DNA of 64,000 nt from CAYTBN01 sp964436045. Its GTDB lineage: Bacteria; Myxococcota_A; UBA796; UBA9615; CAYRNR01. The notes below the pieces were generated by a model, which was not told the origin of the DNA, searched no databases, and saw only the letters and a program-made list of their open reading frames with translations. How positions within the stretch are numbered: the first letter of the stretch is position 1; each line of letters begins with the position of its first letter. The translations under genes and the position numbers were made by a program. Positions 35,175-44,227 of this stretch are shown here, piece after piece. The stretch covers positions 62,001 to 126,000 of the forward strand of contig CAYTBN010000011.1 in the NCBI GenBank assembly GCA_964436045.1, in the 5' to 3' direction.

Positions 35175-35783
35175 ATGAAGCGCCTCACCGTCCACGCCTC
35201 GATCAGCTCCCGACGTCGGGTGCCATGGCGGGCTGGCCCCGCCGTGCTCCTCGCGAGCCTCTTGCTGGCGATGTGGCACACGCCGGCCGCCGCGCAGGAG
35301 CTGGACACCTCGCGCCCATGGGAGGTCGACGCCGCGCGGCTGATCGGCAGCGAGTGGCTGGATGTCCACGCCACCCCGGGCGCGGAACAGCCCGTGATCG
35401 ACCGGCTGGCGCGCTCGTCAACCGACGTGTCGCTGACAGGGGGACGCCAGGACCTCCAGGTGGATCGGCCCGATCCCAAGCACCCCGACGAGACCGAGAT
35501 CGTCACCCAGCAGTGGGTCGAGGTGACCGCGGCCGGCGGCACCGGCTGGGTCGACTTCCACTACCTCAAGCCTCACATCGCCGGCGAGTCGCTGCTGTGT
35601 TTCGTCTACCTGTACGGGCTTCTGGGGATCGTCTTCCTCGCCGGCATGTTCTACGCCTGGCGCCAGGGGGACGTGGGCTGGGGGGACCGGCGGCAACTCC
35701 ACAACCTGATCGTGATGACCGGCGGCTTGCTGCTGTACGCGGTCATCCACGGCTTCTTCCAGTTCGTCGCGCCGGGGTTTTGA
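35175..35783 (+). CDS. secreted/membrane protein with SH3-like domain, partner of the symporter
   Basis: 202 residues from ATG 35175 (TATACT at 35131-35136 is a plausible -10). Signal peptide (GPAVLLASLLLAMWHTPAAAQ), an SH3-like beta region (WLDVHATPGAEQPVIDRLARSSTDVSLTG... WVEVTAAGGTGWVDFHYLK) of the SH3b type, then two membrane helices (LLCFVYLYGLLGIVFLAGMFYAW and LIVMTGGLLLYAVIHGFFQF). The symporter gene starts 3 bases after the stop. An accessory role to transport is inferred. Confidence 0.7.
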   Translation: MKRLTVHASISSRRRVPWRAGPAVLLASLLLAMWHTPAAAQELDTSRPWEVDAARLIGSEWLDVHATPGAEQPVIDRLARSSTDVSLTGGRQDLQVDRPDPKHPDETEIVTQQWVEVTAAGGTGWVDFHYLKPHIAGESLLCFVYLYGLLGIVFLAGMFYAWRQGDVGWGDRRQLHNLIVMTGGLLLYAVIHGFFQFVAPGF

Positions 35784-35786
35784 GCC

Positions 35787-37691
35787 ATGAGTGGAGGTGA
35801 AACCCAGGTAGCAGGCTCCGCCGTCACCTACGTGGTGCTGGTGATCTACTTCATCGTGGTCCTCGGTTTTGGCGCGATCTTCGGCCGCAACACCAAGAGC
35901 ACCAAGGACTTCTTCTTCGCCGGCCAGCGCTTCGCCTGGTGGATCATCGCGTTCTCGCTGGTGGCCACCACGGTCGGCTCCTACTCCTTCATCAAGTACT
36001 CCCAGGTCGCCTACCAGCACGGCACCTCGGCGTCCATGTCGTACACCAACGACTGGTTCTGGATGCCGTTCTTCATGTTCATCTGGCTGCCGGTGATCTA
36101 CTTCTCGCGGGTCACGTCGGTACCGGAGTTCTTCGAGCGCCGCTTCGGGCGCGGGGTGCGCAACATCGTCACCGTGGTGATGCTGGTCTACCTGCTGGGC
36201 TACATCGGCGTGAACCTGGTGACCATGGGCCAGGCGTTGTCCGCGATGCTGGGCTGGAAGGTCACCACCGCCGCCTGGGTCGTGGCGATCATCTGCGCGA
36301 TCTACGTGACCGCGGGCGGGCAGACCTCGGTGATCATGACCGACCTGCTGCAGGGGTTGATCCTGCTGATCGCCGGGCTGGCACTGCTGGGGGTAGGGGT
36401 CTGGACGTTGGGGGGCTTCGGCGACTTCTGGCACGCCATCCCCGAGGCGATACGCGCTCCACTGCGCCCCTACAACCACCCCCCGGAATTCAACTTCACC
36501 GGGGTGTTCTGGCAAGACGGCGTCAGCCAGACGATGTTCGCGTACTTCATCAACCAGGGAATGATCATGCGCTTCCTGGCCGCCCGCTCGGAGGCGGACG
36601 GTCGCAAGGCGATGGCGTTCACCATCCTGTGCCTGATGTTCGTGTCGATGGTGGCGGTCTGCTCCGGCGGCTGGATCGGCCGCGCGCTCGTGGAGACCGG
36701 GATGATGCCGGCGCCCCTGGATCCCAAGTCCATCTTCGTGGACGTGGCCGACTTCCTGTTGCACCCGGCGGTCTTCGGCTTCTTGATGGCGGCGGTCACC
36801 GCCGCGCTGATGTCCACCGCCGACACCCTGATCAATGCCACTTCGGCGGTGGTGGTCAACGACATCTGGAAGCCCTACATCCGGCCCAATGCCGACGACA
36901 AGCACTACCTGAAGGTGGCCCGCGTGGTCACGATCAGCGCGGCCCTGGTGGGCATGGCGCTGGTGCCCTTGTTCGACAGCTTCAAGTCCATCTACCAGGC
37001 CCATGCGGCGTTCACCGCCGCGATCACCCCGCCGATGGCGGTGGTGGTGGTGCTGGCCATCGGCTGGAAGCGGTTCTCCACGCGGGCGGCGCTGATCACC
37101 CTGGGCGGCGGCATCCTGGCGATGATCGTGTCCATCGCCTATCCGGACGTGATCAAGCCGTTCAGCTTCGGCGTCGAGCCGGGGGGCGAGGGGTTCAGGG
37201 CCTGGAGCTTCCAGCGGGCGGCCTACGGCTTCATGGTGACCTTCGTGCTGGGGCTGATCGCGGGCAAGATCAGCCCCCGGGCCGACCTGGACCAGATCCG
37301 AGGACTGGTGTGGGGCACCGTCGACGACGCGCGGCGACGCTACAAGGGCAGCGCGGTCAACTACTCCGTCGGCAAGCCAGCCCTGCTGGCGGTCGAGGTG
37401 CTGGACGAGGATGATCTGCCCGCCGCCGAGGTGACGGACGCGGAGGGCTTCATGCGGGGTACGCGCCACCCGGTGCGGGTCCACCCCGACGACCTCGGCA
37501 ACCTCGACGCCCATGTGGGTGACCTGTTGCTGGCCATCCACCCCCATCCCATCATCGGCGGCTGGAGCTCGGCCCATGTGGAGGTGACGGGCGAGGCACC
37601 TCGACCCGGCGCGATCCAGATCTCGAAGCAGGCGCTGGCGGCGGCCGGGCTGGAAGGCGTCGACCGGCTGCGAATGCGGCTGCTGATGTAG
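35787..37691 (+). CDS. sodium:solute symporter (SSS family) with extra C-terminal domain
   Basis: 634 residues, about 13 membrane helices. SSS-family features: YVVLVIYFIVVLGFGAIFGR, DFFFAGQRFAWWIIAFSLVATTVGSYSF, SVPEFFERRFGRG, GGQTSVIMTDLLQGLILL and AAVTAALMSTADTLINATSA, where the Ser/Thr cluster is the usual Na2-site region. The final 110 residues (LLAVEVLDEDDLPAAEVTDAEGFMRGTRHPVRVHP...) are soluble and resemble a small regulatory domain not normally part of the family. Substrate unknown. Confidence 0.9.
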   Translation: MSGGETQVAGSAVTYVVLVIYFIVVLGFGAIFGRNTKSTKDFFFAGQRFAWWIIAFSLVATTVGSYSFIKYSQVAYQHGTSASMSYTNDWFWMPFFMFIWLPVIYFSRVTSVPEFFERRFGRGVRNIVTVVMLVYLLGYIGVNLVTMGQALSAMLGWKVTTAAWVVAIICAIYVTAGGQTSVIMTDLLQGLILLIAGLALLGVGVWTLGGFGDFWHAIPEAIRAPLRPYNHPPEFNFTGVFWQDGVSQTMFAYFINQGMIMRFLAARSEADGRKAMAFTILCLMFVSMVAVCSGGWIGRALVETGMMPAPLDPKSIFVDVADFLLHPAVFGFLMAAVTAALMSTADTLINATSAVVVNDIWKPYIRPNADDKHYLKVARVVTISAALVGMALVPLFDSFKSIYQAHAAFTAAITPPMAVVVVLAIGWKRFSTRAALITLGGGILAMIVSIAYPDVIKPFSFGVEPGGEGFRAWSFQRAAYGFMVTFVLGLIAGKISPRADLDQIRGLVWGTVDDARRRYKGSAVNYSVGKPALLAVEVLDEDDLPAAEVTDAEGFMRGTRHPVRVHPDDLGNLDAHVGDLLLAIHPHPIIGGWSSAHVEVTGEAPRPGAIQISKQALAAAGLEGVDRLRMRLLM

Positions 37692-37724
37692 GGCGCGCTG
37701 AAGTGGCTGCTGGTACCATGAACA

Positions 37725-37746
37725 GTGTCCGCACAGGGGCGGACAC
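37725..37746. promoter_or_regulatory. perfect inverted repeat between promoter and FHA gene
   Basis: GTGTCCG (37725-37731) and CGGACAC (37740-37746) with an 8-base loop, lying between a TACCAT hexamer (37714-37719) and the ATG at 37765. It would form a hairpin in the 5' leader or a dyad operator just downstream of the start site. Confidence 0.4.
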
Positions 37747-37764
37747 CGAGTCCGGGAGCCACCG

Positions 37765-38469
37765 ATGATCGCGTTGGACGTGGACGGTCGCGGCAAGTTC
37801 ACCGCCGATCACAGCGTCCGCGTGGGCCGGGACCCGGCCTGGGCCAACCTGGTGGTGGACGGGGACTACGTCAGTCGCCACCACCTGGAGATCCGCCCGG
37901 ACGACGAGGGTTACCGGGTCTGGGATCTGGGCTCCCGCAACGGCACCTCGCTCAATCGTAAACGGATCGGCGAGAGCGGCGCTCCCCTGGCGGAGGGCGA
38001 CGTCATCAGCGTGGGCGGTTCGGTGGCCCTGCGGGTGCTGGTGCTCGGGGAGGCGGATCAACAGCCGGAGACGGCCCTGCGGGCGGATCAGCGCGAGCTT
38101 CGGGTCGAGGCCCACCCGGACGTGTTCGTGGTCCAGTACCGCACCGCCGGCAAGCTGGTCCGCGACACCATGTCCTACCAGCTGGGCCTGGCGCTCTCGC
38201 TGCTGGCGCTCTACCAGCGGGACGCCATCGGGCCGGTGCCAGACGTGGATCTGCGGGCGATCGTGTGGCGCGGCGATGCCGAGCAGAAGATGCACGGTGA
38301 CATCAACCGCCTGCTGCTTCGGCTGCGCCAGTGGTTCTCCCGCCGTGACGTGGAGCCCCCCCCCATCATCCGTCGCAAACGGGCAGCCGCCACCCGGCTC
38401 GACCTGCCCTCGGCGGCCCTGACCATCGAGCCCGAGGGCTGGTTGTACAAGTTCCTCGACGACGCCTGA
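37765..38469 (+). CDS. FHA-domain protein with C-terminal helical/winged domain
   Basis: 234 residues. N-terminal FHA domain (residues about 5-95) with all signature residues: VRVGRD, YVSRHHLEI, DLGSRNGTSLN. The C-terminal 130 residues (LVRDTMSYQLGLALSLLALYQRDAIGPVPDVDLRAIVW... INRLLLRLRQWFSRR) are helical and resemble a DNA-binding winged-helix arrangement, as in FHA transcription-linked proteins. Reader for one of the Ser/Thr kinases is inferred. Confidence 0.85.
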   Translation: MIALDVDGRGKFTADHSVRVGRDPAWANLVVDGDYVSRHHLEIRPDDEGYRVWDLGSRNGTSLNRKRIGESGAPLAEGDVISVGGSVALRVLVLGEADQQPETALRADQRELRVEAHPDVFVVQYRTAGKLVRDTMSYQLGLALSLLALYQRDAIGPVPDVDLRAIVWRGDAEQKMHGDINRLLLRLRQWFSRRDVEPPPIIRRKRAAATRLDLPSAALTIEPEGWLYKFLDDA

Positions 38470-38475
38470 TCCCGG

Positions 38476-39576
38476 TCAGAGGTAGGAGAGCCACCACCGA
38501 TCCCGGTGGCGATGTTTGAGGCCGCCCCAGGCCCGGCAGGCGGGCCACAGCACCAGCAGCAGCCCGAGCCACGCGCCCCAGATCAGCGCGAGCGAGAGGG
38601 GCTCCTCTTTCGGGATCGTGGGGGCGCCGTACCGCAGCTTGGCGTGGACCAATCCGGCCAGATGGATCAGCGGCAGGTGGATTAGATAGAAGAACATCGG
38701 CACCTGGCCGAACACGGCCAGCAGCCGGCTCGAGCGCCCTTGCCAGCGCGCCACCACGGGCAGCAGGGTGAGCGCCCCGCCCAGGGTCATCAGCTGGAAC
38801 ATCAACGACGGCGGGTACTTGGACGGGTTGGCGAAGTGGGCCACTGTGTGCCAGGCGGGCCCGGCGTGGCTGTGCCAGACCCCGGGATCGCCGAAGCTGT
38901 TGCGCCAGCGCAGCCAGATGAACAGCGCGATCATCGTTGGCCCGATCCACAACAGATGGCGCCGCTTGTCGGGTTCGGCCAGCCAGGCCGAGAATCCGAA
39001 GCCGCAGGCGATGACCCCGAACCACGGCACGATGGCGTAGGACTGGTGGAACATGTAGCCGCAGATCTCGATCCCCTGGGGCTGGCAGAGCACGCCGAAG
39101 AGCGGCAGGTCGGCTGGCACTGGCACCACGTGGAGGACCAGGGTCAGCCCCAGGCCGAGCACCGCCACCGCCCGCGGCGGCATCCACACCACCGCCCCCA
39201 GCAGGACCATCGACCCCCCGATCGCCCACAGCACCCCCAGGTGCACGAAGTCGAAGTTGAAGAACCAGCTGAAGGTGACCCAGGTCGCCTCCAGCAGCAT
39301 CAACCACAGCCCGCGGGTGACGAGGAACCGCAGCGCCTCCCGCTGCGGCCGCCAGCGGGAGTACAGGGCCACCGAGACCCCCGCCAGGAACACGAAGGTC
39401 GGCGCGCAGAAGTGGGTGAGCCAGCGGGTCAGGAAGAACGCGACCGTGGTCTGGTCGAAGCTCTCGGGCGAGGCTCCGGCGGGCTGGAAGAAGTCCCGTG
39501 TGTGGTCCAGAGCCATCAGCGCGATCACGCCGCCGCGGAGCAGATCGATGGCCTGGATGCGGGAGCGCTCGGTCAC
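38476..39576 (-). CDS. DUF1624-type membrane protein (heparan-alpha-glucosaminide acetyltransferase-like)
   Basis: 366 residues from GTG 39576. RIQAIDLLRGGVIALMALDHTRDFF is the hallmark opening of the family (DLLRG, ALDHxRD), followed by FLTRWLTHFCAPTFVFLAG and about nine further membrane helices. Relatives transfer acyl groups across the membrane using an N-terminal His; here it is in MALDHTRD. The substrate is not known. Convergent with the FHA gene (6-base gap). Confidence 0.85.
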   Translation of the reverse strand: MTERSRIQAIDLLRGGVIALMALDHTRDFFQPAGASPESFDQTTVAFFLTRWLTHFCAPTFVFLAGVSVALYSRWRPQREALRFLVTRGLWLMLLEATWVTFSWFFNFDFVHLGVLWAIGGSMVLLGAVVWMPPRAVAVLGLGLTLVLHVVPVPADLPLFGVLCQPQGIEICGYMFHQSYAIVPWFGVIACGFGFSAWLAEPDKRRHLLWIGPTMIALFIWLRWRNSFGDPGVWHSHAGPAWHTVAHFANPSKYPPSLMFQLMTLGGALTLLPVVARWQGRSSRLLAVFGQVPMFFYLIHLPLIHLAGLVHAKLRYGAPTIPKEEPLSLALIWGAWLGLLLVLWPACRAWGGLKHRHRDRWWLSYL

Positions 39577-39622
39577 GCCGGGTTGCTAGCAGGTTTCGTG
39601 GACGAGGGGAAGGGACGAGGAG

Positions 39623-42418
39623 TCAGTACGGATCCAGCCGATTCTCCTGGCGGTAGTCGTCGTAGTCCGCGGGCATCACGTGGTGGGAGGGGATGATGGC
39701 GCCGTCGGCGTCGGCGTCGATGAAGACGGGGTTGGCGTAGCCGAAGGGGGTGGCGGGGTTGTCGACGTCACCGTCGCGCAGGCGCTGCAGGGTCAGCTCG
39801 TCGGGGTTGGTCTGGTGGAAGGGGACGTACGGGAACAGGGATGTATCGCCGGTGACGACCGCGGCGACCCACGTGTCATCCGGGGCGTCGACGACGACCT
39901 CGACGGTCTGTTCCAGGCGGGTGCCTCCGCTCGCGCCGTCCACCTCGGCGAGGGTCAGTGGCTCGATGGCGACGACCTCGCCGTCCATGTACAGGGTCAA
40001 GGTGTCCGGCTGGACCCAGGGTGCCGCCTGGATGCGCACCCGCACCCGCACGGGCTGGCCGTCGTTGAGCAGGGTGCCGCCCTGCATCACCGGATCGCCA
40101 CCGGCCTCGGGCTCGGCCTCCATCGTCACCAGGGGCCCGAAGGAGCCGCTGAGCTGGCCCCGGTTGACCGCCGCCACGAAGCCCGCCACGTCGAGGTCGG
40201 CGGGCTCGTCGTAGCCCACGTAGACGAAGTTGCGGGGCCAGCCCGAACCCTCGACGTTGCAGGTGTGGGTGTCGGAGTTGGCGGTCGCGGTGAAGCGATA
40301 GCCGGCGGAGAGCAGGTTGAACCAGTCGGACAGTCCCTGGATGTTGAGCCAGGTCATCACCTCCATGGCGGTGAAGCCGGGGCCGAACATGACGGGGTCC
40401 GGCGGCAGTCCCGAGCCCGGGGGGTCGGAGGCCTCGGGGCCGATGTACCAGCCGTCGTCGTCGTACCAGAGGTCGAGCACGGAGAAGAAGTTCTGCATGG
40501 TCGCCGGAGTCGGGATGTGCCGCGGGTGGTTGATCTGAGCCACCATCTCCCGGTCCTGGGTCAGCGCCCACTCGAAGATCTCGGTGGGGGAGCTGCCGAC
40601 CCAGTCGAAGGCGCCGCCGTTGGTCATCGTCGGTTCGGGGACCATCGGGAACAGGCCGAAGTGGCCGTAGTCGAAGGTGGTGACCTCCTGGCTGGGCACG
40701 GCAGCGACCCAGGGTTCCAGGGCCAGCGACCCGATCGCCGGGGCGAGGTCGGCCACGTTCGCGTGGTTGCTGGTCACCAGCACCTCGACGCCGTCGGCGG
40801 CAAAATTGGCCACCCGCATCTCGTCGGTGAGGACCAGGTCCGGGCCGGCGGCGGCGTGGACGTGGAAGTCGCCGCTCAGCCAGCCGTCGGTGTCCAGGAC
40901 CCGGTGGAGGGTGGCGTCGACCGCGGCGGTCTCGCCGGCCTCGACGGTGATCGATTCGACGTGGGCGTCGTACTCCATGCCGCGGGTCATCACCACCTCG
41001 TAGTCGCCCGGCTCCAGGTCGAGGGTCAGTGCGCCGTCGGCGGGGAGGTCGAGCAGGGCGGTGACACCGGGCGGCAGGGGATCGGTGCCCGTGGCATCCA
41101 GGGACGGGGCCGACGGGCTGGGGTCCAGCCCGAGCACCACGACCCGGCAGGGCAGCGGTTCGCCGTCGCCGTCAAGCGAGGTCAACGACAGCTGTCCGGT
41201 GGGCGGCAGGAACAGCGCCTGGTCCACATCGGCGCCCGCGCCCACCGCCACGCGACCGGGGGCATCGCCATCGCCTTCGTAGGGCCAGCCGGGTTTGCCC
41301 GCGATCAGATCGACCTCACCGGCGGGCACCCGCAGCGAGAAGCTGCCGTCTCCGCCGGCCACGGTGGCGGCCAGCACCTGGTCTTCGTCCCGGGTCAGAG
41401 CGACGACCCGGGCATGGGGCACCGGATCGCTGCCACCGTCCACCTGGACGGTCCCGGTTATCTGGACGCTCTCCGGTGGCTCGTCCCCCAGCCCCCGCAG
41501 GGTGTGCATCACCCCGGACACGTCGGCGCCGACCACGAAGGCCGCGTCGAAGGCGAAGGTGTCGCCGGGGGCCAGCACCGCCGAGGCGCTGTCGGGCCAC
41601 GACAGCACGTCGAGGATCTGGATCGAGTCGATCAGCACCGAACCCCCGGCCATGAAACCCAGGCCATGCTCGCCGGGTTGGTAGGGCAAGGGCGCAAAGG
41701 CGTAGGCCACCTCGTCGCCGGCCACCAACAGCGCACCCGCGGACGCGATCTGGGTGGTGCGGTAGCCCCCCAGGGCCGGGTAGTAGTTTTCGGCCAGCCC
41801 CCCGTGGATCAGCCAACCGGCGGCCAGGGGCAGGGCCTCGTCACCCTGGTTTGCGATCTCCACGTCGATCCCCAGGTGGGCGTCATAGGGGGTCAGGGTG
41901 TAGGTGACGGTCAGCTCGATGTCGGGGACGGTCAGGGTGTCGATGGGGTAGTCGATCCCCATCATCTCCTTCATGCCCACCGCGGCGTTGATGTAGTCGG
42001 CCCGCCCCGCCGGTCCGGTGAACTGCACCACGGCGCGGCCCTCGCTGCCGTCCTCGACGATGTCCATGGTCTCGGGCGCGATGGCGAACGCGGAGTTGAC
42101 GAACAGCCCGACCTCGCCGAACCGGTCGCGATCCACCCCGTCGTCCCGCACCACGTCCGCGTCCAGGATGGTGCCGCCGTAGGGGTTGAGGGCCAGGGCG
42201 CGTCCCGGTTGCTGGAGCACCGCGCGGATGCGGCCATTCTCCATCAGCACGTCGCCCGGCAGGCCCTGGGACAGGGGGCCATCCACCCCGACATCGCCGT
42301 CTTCGAGGGTGTGTGCCGAGACGAAGGCCGGGATCGGTGACAGTACGGGGGGATCGTCGCCGGGACAGCCGGAGATCAACACCAGCAATAGCGCGAGAAG
42401 GACGACAAGTCGCGGCAT
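39623..42418 (-). CDS. large lipoprotein with CehA/McbA-type PHP metallohydrolase domain
   Basis: 931 residues. Signal peptide and lipobox LISGC, then a beta-rich N-terminal half with carboxypeptidase-regulatory-like repeats (SVQITGTVQVDGGSDPVPHARVVAL, GQLSLTSLDGDGEPLPCRVVVLG). The PHP-type domain starts near residue 520: GDFHVHAAAGPD (HxH), EVLVTSNHANV, INHPRH and NSDTHTCN give the metal-binding His/Asp residues. CehA/McbA-family hydrolases cleave esters or phosphoesters; outer-surface location is inferred from the lipobox. AAGGTA (minus TACCTT) at 42442-42447 may be its -10. Confidence 0.85.
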   Translation of the reverse strand: MPRLVVLLALLLVLISGCPGDDPPVLSPIPAFVSAHTLEDGDVGVDGPLSQGLPGDVLMENGRIRAVLQQPGRALALNPYGGTILDADVVRDDGVDRDRFGEVGLFVNSAFAIAPETMDIVEDGSEGRAVVQFTGPAGRADYINAAVGMKEMMGIDYPIDTLTVPDIELTVTYTLTPYDAHLGIDVEIANQGDEALPLAAGWLIHGGLAENYYPALGGYRTTQIASAGALLVAGDEVAYAFAPLPYQPGEHGLGFMAGGSVLIDSIQILDVLSWPDSASAVLAPGDTFAFDAAFVVGADVSGVMHTLRGLGDEPPESVQITGTVQVDGGSDPVPHARVVALTRDEDQVLAATVAGGDGSFSLRVPAGEVDLIAGKPGWPYEGDGDAPGRVAVGAGADVDQALFLPPTGQLSLTSLDGDGEPLPCRVVVLGLDPSPSAPSLDATGTDPLPPGVTALLDLPADGALTLDLEPGDYEVVMTRGMEYDAHVESITVEAGETAAVDATLHRVLDTDGWLSGDFHVHAAAGPDLVLTDEMRVANFAADGVEVLVTSNHANVADLAPAIGSLALEPWVAAVPSQEVTTFDYGHFGLFPMVPEPTMTNGGAFDWVGSSPTEIFEWALTQDREMVAQINHPRHIPTPATMQNFFSVLDLWYDDDGWYIGPEASDPPGSGLPPDPVMFGPGFTAMEVMTWLNIQGLSDWFNLLSAGYRFTATANSDTHTCNVEGSGWPRNFVYVGYDEPADLDVAGFVAAVNRGQLSGSFGPLVTMEAEPEAGGDPVMQGGTLLNDGQPVRVRVRIQAAPWVQPDTLTLYMDGEVVAIEPLTLAEVDGASGGTRLEQTVEVVVDAPDDTWVAAVVTGDTSLFPYVPFHQTNPDELTLQRLRDGDVDNPATPFGYANPVFIDADADGAIIPSHHVMPADYDDYRQENRLDPY

Positions 42419-42506
42419 CGGAGGGCTCCTGTCTCGGTCTCAAGGTAGCACGCAGGGCCGCCTTCGCCCGGGGGCGCGATGCGGCCCTGTCAACCTAGGT
42501 CTTTCC

Positions 42507-43766
42507 TCAGCCCGGAGCATCGAACAGGTCGTCGGGCAGGGAAACGGCGGCCTTGTCGAAATCGTCGATGAAGCGGGGGCGAGTTCCGGTGGCCTCGAAG
42601 TGGCCATGGCAGGTGCCGTCGTCGTCCACCCCCTCGTCCACGTACAGGAACAGGTCCCGTAGTACGACCCGTCCGTCGTCGTCCAGGCCGGCGGTCTCGG
42701 CGATCCGGGTCACCTTACGCTGGCCGTCCGGGAGCTGCTCGAGCTGGATGGCCAGATCGAGGCCGCGTGCGATCTGCTCCCGCACCACCTGCACAGGGAT
42801 CGGCACGCCCGAGTACGGGACCAGGTTCTCCAGCCGCAGCAGGGCCTCCTCGGGGCTGGCGGCGTGGATGACCGCCAGCGAGCCCCGGTGGCCGCTGTTG
42901 AGGGCCTGCAGGTATTCCAGGGCCTCCCGGCCGCGGATCTCCCCGAGCAGGATGCGGCTGGGGCGCATCCGCAGGCTGTTGCGGAAGAGGTCGCGGATGG
43001 TGACCTCGCCGCGGCCGTCCACGTTGGGCGGCCGGGTCAGCAACCGGGCGATGTTGGGCTGGGGCAGCTGCAGCTCGGGGGTGTCCTCGATCAGCACGAC
43101 CCGTTCGGTCTCGTCGATGTGTGCGCCGAGCACCTCCATCAGGGTGGTCTTGCCGGCCCCCGAGGCACCGCCGAGGAGCATGTTGCGCCGGGTGCGCACG
43201 CAGGCGGCGAGGAAGGTGGCCATTCGCTCGTCGAGGGAGTCGACGGTCGTGAAGTCTTCGACCACGCGGAAACGGCGCAGGAACTTGCGCACGGTCAGGT
43301 GCGGGCCCCGGGTCACCGCCGGGGGGATCACCACGTTGATCCGCGAGCCGTTGGGCAGGGCGAGGTCCGCGAACGGCCGCGACTCGTCCAGCCGCGTGCC
43401 GGTGGCCAGCAGCAGCCGCTCGAGGATCTGGGCCAGGTGCGCGTCGTCGTCGAACGCCCTGCTGGCCCGGGCCTTGCGGCCCTGGAACTCCACGAACACG
43501 TCAGCCGGGCCGTTGACCATGATCTCGGTCACGTCGTCGTTGCGCATCAGCGGCTCGAGGGGGCCCAACCCCAACAAGTCGTCCAGGGTCTGGCTGGTCA
43601 CCCGCTTGCGCAGCGCCCCGGACAGGGTCGCCCCCCGCTCGACGAGCTCGTCGAGGAGGCTGCCGATGCGCTCCTTGAGCTGGCCTTCCTCCAGCTGGTC
43701 GGGGGTCAGGCCGCTGGCCATCACCAGCTTGCGCCGCAGGAACTGTCGGATCTGGGCGTCGGACAT
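42507..43766 (-). CDS. cpaF: CpaF/TadA-type secretion ATPase
   Basis: 419 residues, GGAGGTG upstream of ATG 43766. Family features: LLGLGPLEPLMRNDDVTEIMVNGPADVFVE, Walker A GGASGAGKTTLMEV, Walker B ILLGEIRGREALEYLQALNSGHRGSLAVIHA (Asp-box and His-box). CpaF ATPases power Tad/Flp pilus assembly or other type II-like systems. No other pilus gene (flp, tadB, tadC, cpaB) is in the window, so it is an orphan or a split locus. Confidence 0.92.
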   Translation of the reverse strand: MSDAQIRQFLRRKLVMASGLTPDQLEEGQLKERIGSLLDELVERGATLSGALRKRVTSQTLDDLLGLGPLEPLMRNDDVTEIMVNGPADVFVEFQGRKARASRAFDDDAHLAQILERLLLATGTRLDESRPFADLALPNGSRINVVIPPAVTRGPHLTVRKFLRRFRVVEDFTTVDSLDERMATFLAACVRTRRNMLLGGASGAGKTTLMEVLGAHIDETERVVLIEDTPELQLPQPNIARLLTRPPNVDGRGEVTIRDLFRNSLRMRPSRILLGEIRGREALEYLQALNSGHRGSLAVIHAASPEEALLRLENLVPYSGVPIPVQVVREQIARGLDLAIQLEQLPDGQRKVTRIAETAGLDDDGRVVLRDLFLYVDEGVDDDGTCHGHFEATGTRPRFIDDFDKAAVSLPDDLFDAPG

Positions 43767-43782
43767 CCGCGCACCTCCAGGT

Positions 43783-44211
43783 TCAGGAACCGAAAGTCGC
43801 CCGCAGGTCGATCACGACCCGGTAGGCGAACTGAAAGATGACGATTGCGATCAGTGGGTACGCCAGCCACGGTGGCCATCCGCGCACGATCGGGTAACGG
43901 CCGCGCACGAGGGCCAGGATCAGGTACCGATAGGTGGCCACGCCGAACGGGGCGATCACCAGGATCATCACGTTGTGGCGCACGGCCTCGAGCACCTGGC
44001 CGTGGAGTATCAGATGGAGCGCCCGGGTCATGCCGCAGCCCGCACAGCGGGTGCCGGTCAGCAGGAACCATGGGCAGGTCGCGCGCCCGATCAGGTCGTC
44101 GGGGTGCTTCCAGGCCAGCACGGCCAGGCAGGTGGTGCCGAAGGCCAGCAGCGCCAGCGCACTGGCGCGGGTGATGCGGCGTGTTCGGCGTTCGGTCGGG
44201 GCGGTGGGCAA
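43783..44211 (-). CDS. DUF2752 membrane protein
   Basis: 142 residues from TTG 44211. The signature CPWFLLTGTRCAGCGMTRALHLILHGQ (Cys pair plus GxGxTR) defines the DUF2752 family; four membrane helices are visible. Family function unknown. Lies 16 bases upstream of cpaF, and 16 bases after the CD225-like gene, so the three are likely co-transcribed. Confidence 0.8.
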   Translation of the reverse strand: MPTAPTERRTRRITRASALALLAFGTTCLAVLAWKHPDDLIGRATCPWFLLTGTRCAGCGMTRALHLILHGQVLEAVRHNVMILVIAPFGVATYRYLILALVRGRYPIVRGWPPWLAYPLIAIVIFQFAYRVVIDLRATFGS

Positions 44212-44227
44212 GGGTAGTGCGCCGCGG

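Noticed and set aside
39680..42340. Long open frame antisense to the PHP lipoprotein
   Set aside because: GC-rich codon bias leaves antisense frames open; composition (Gly/Val/Gln/His/Asp) lacks any domain, and the minus-strand gene has signal peptide, metal ligands and ribosome site.
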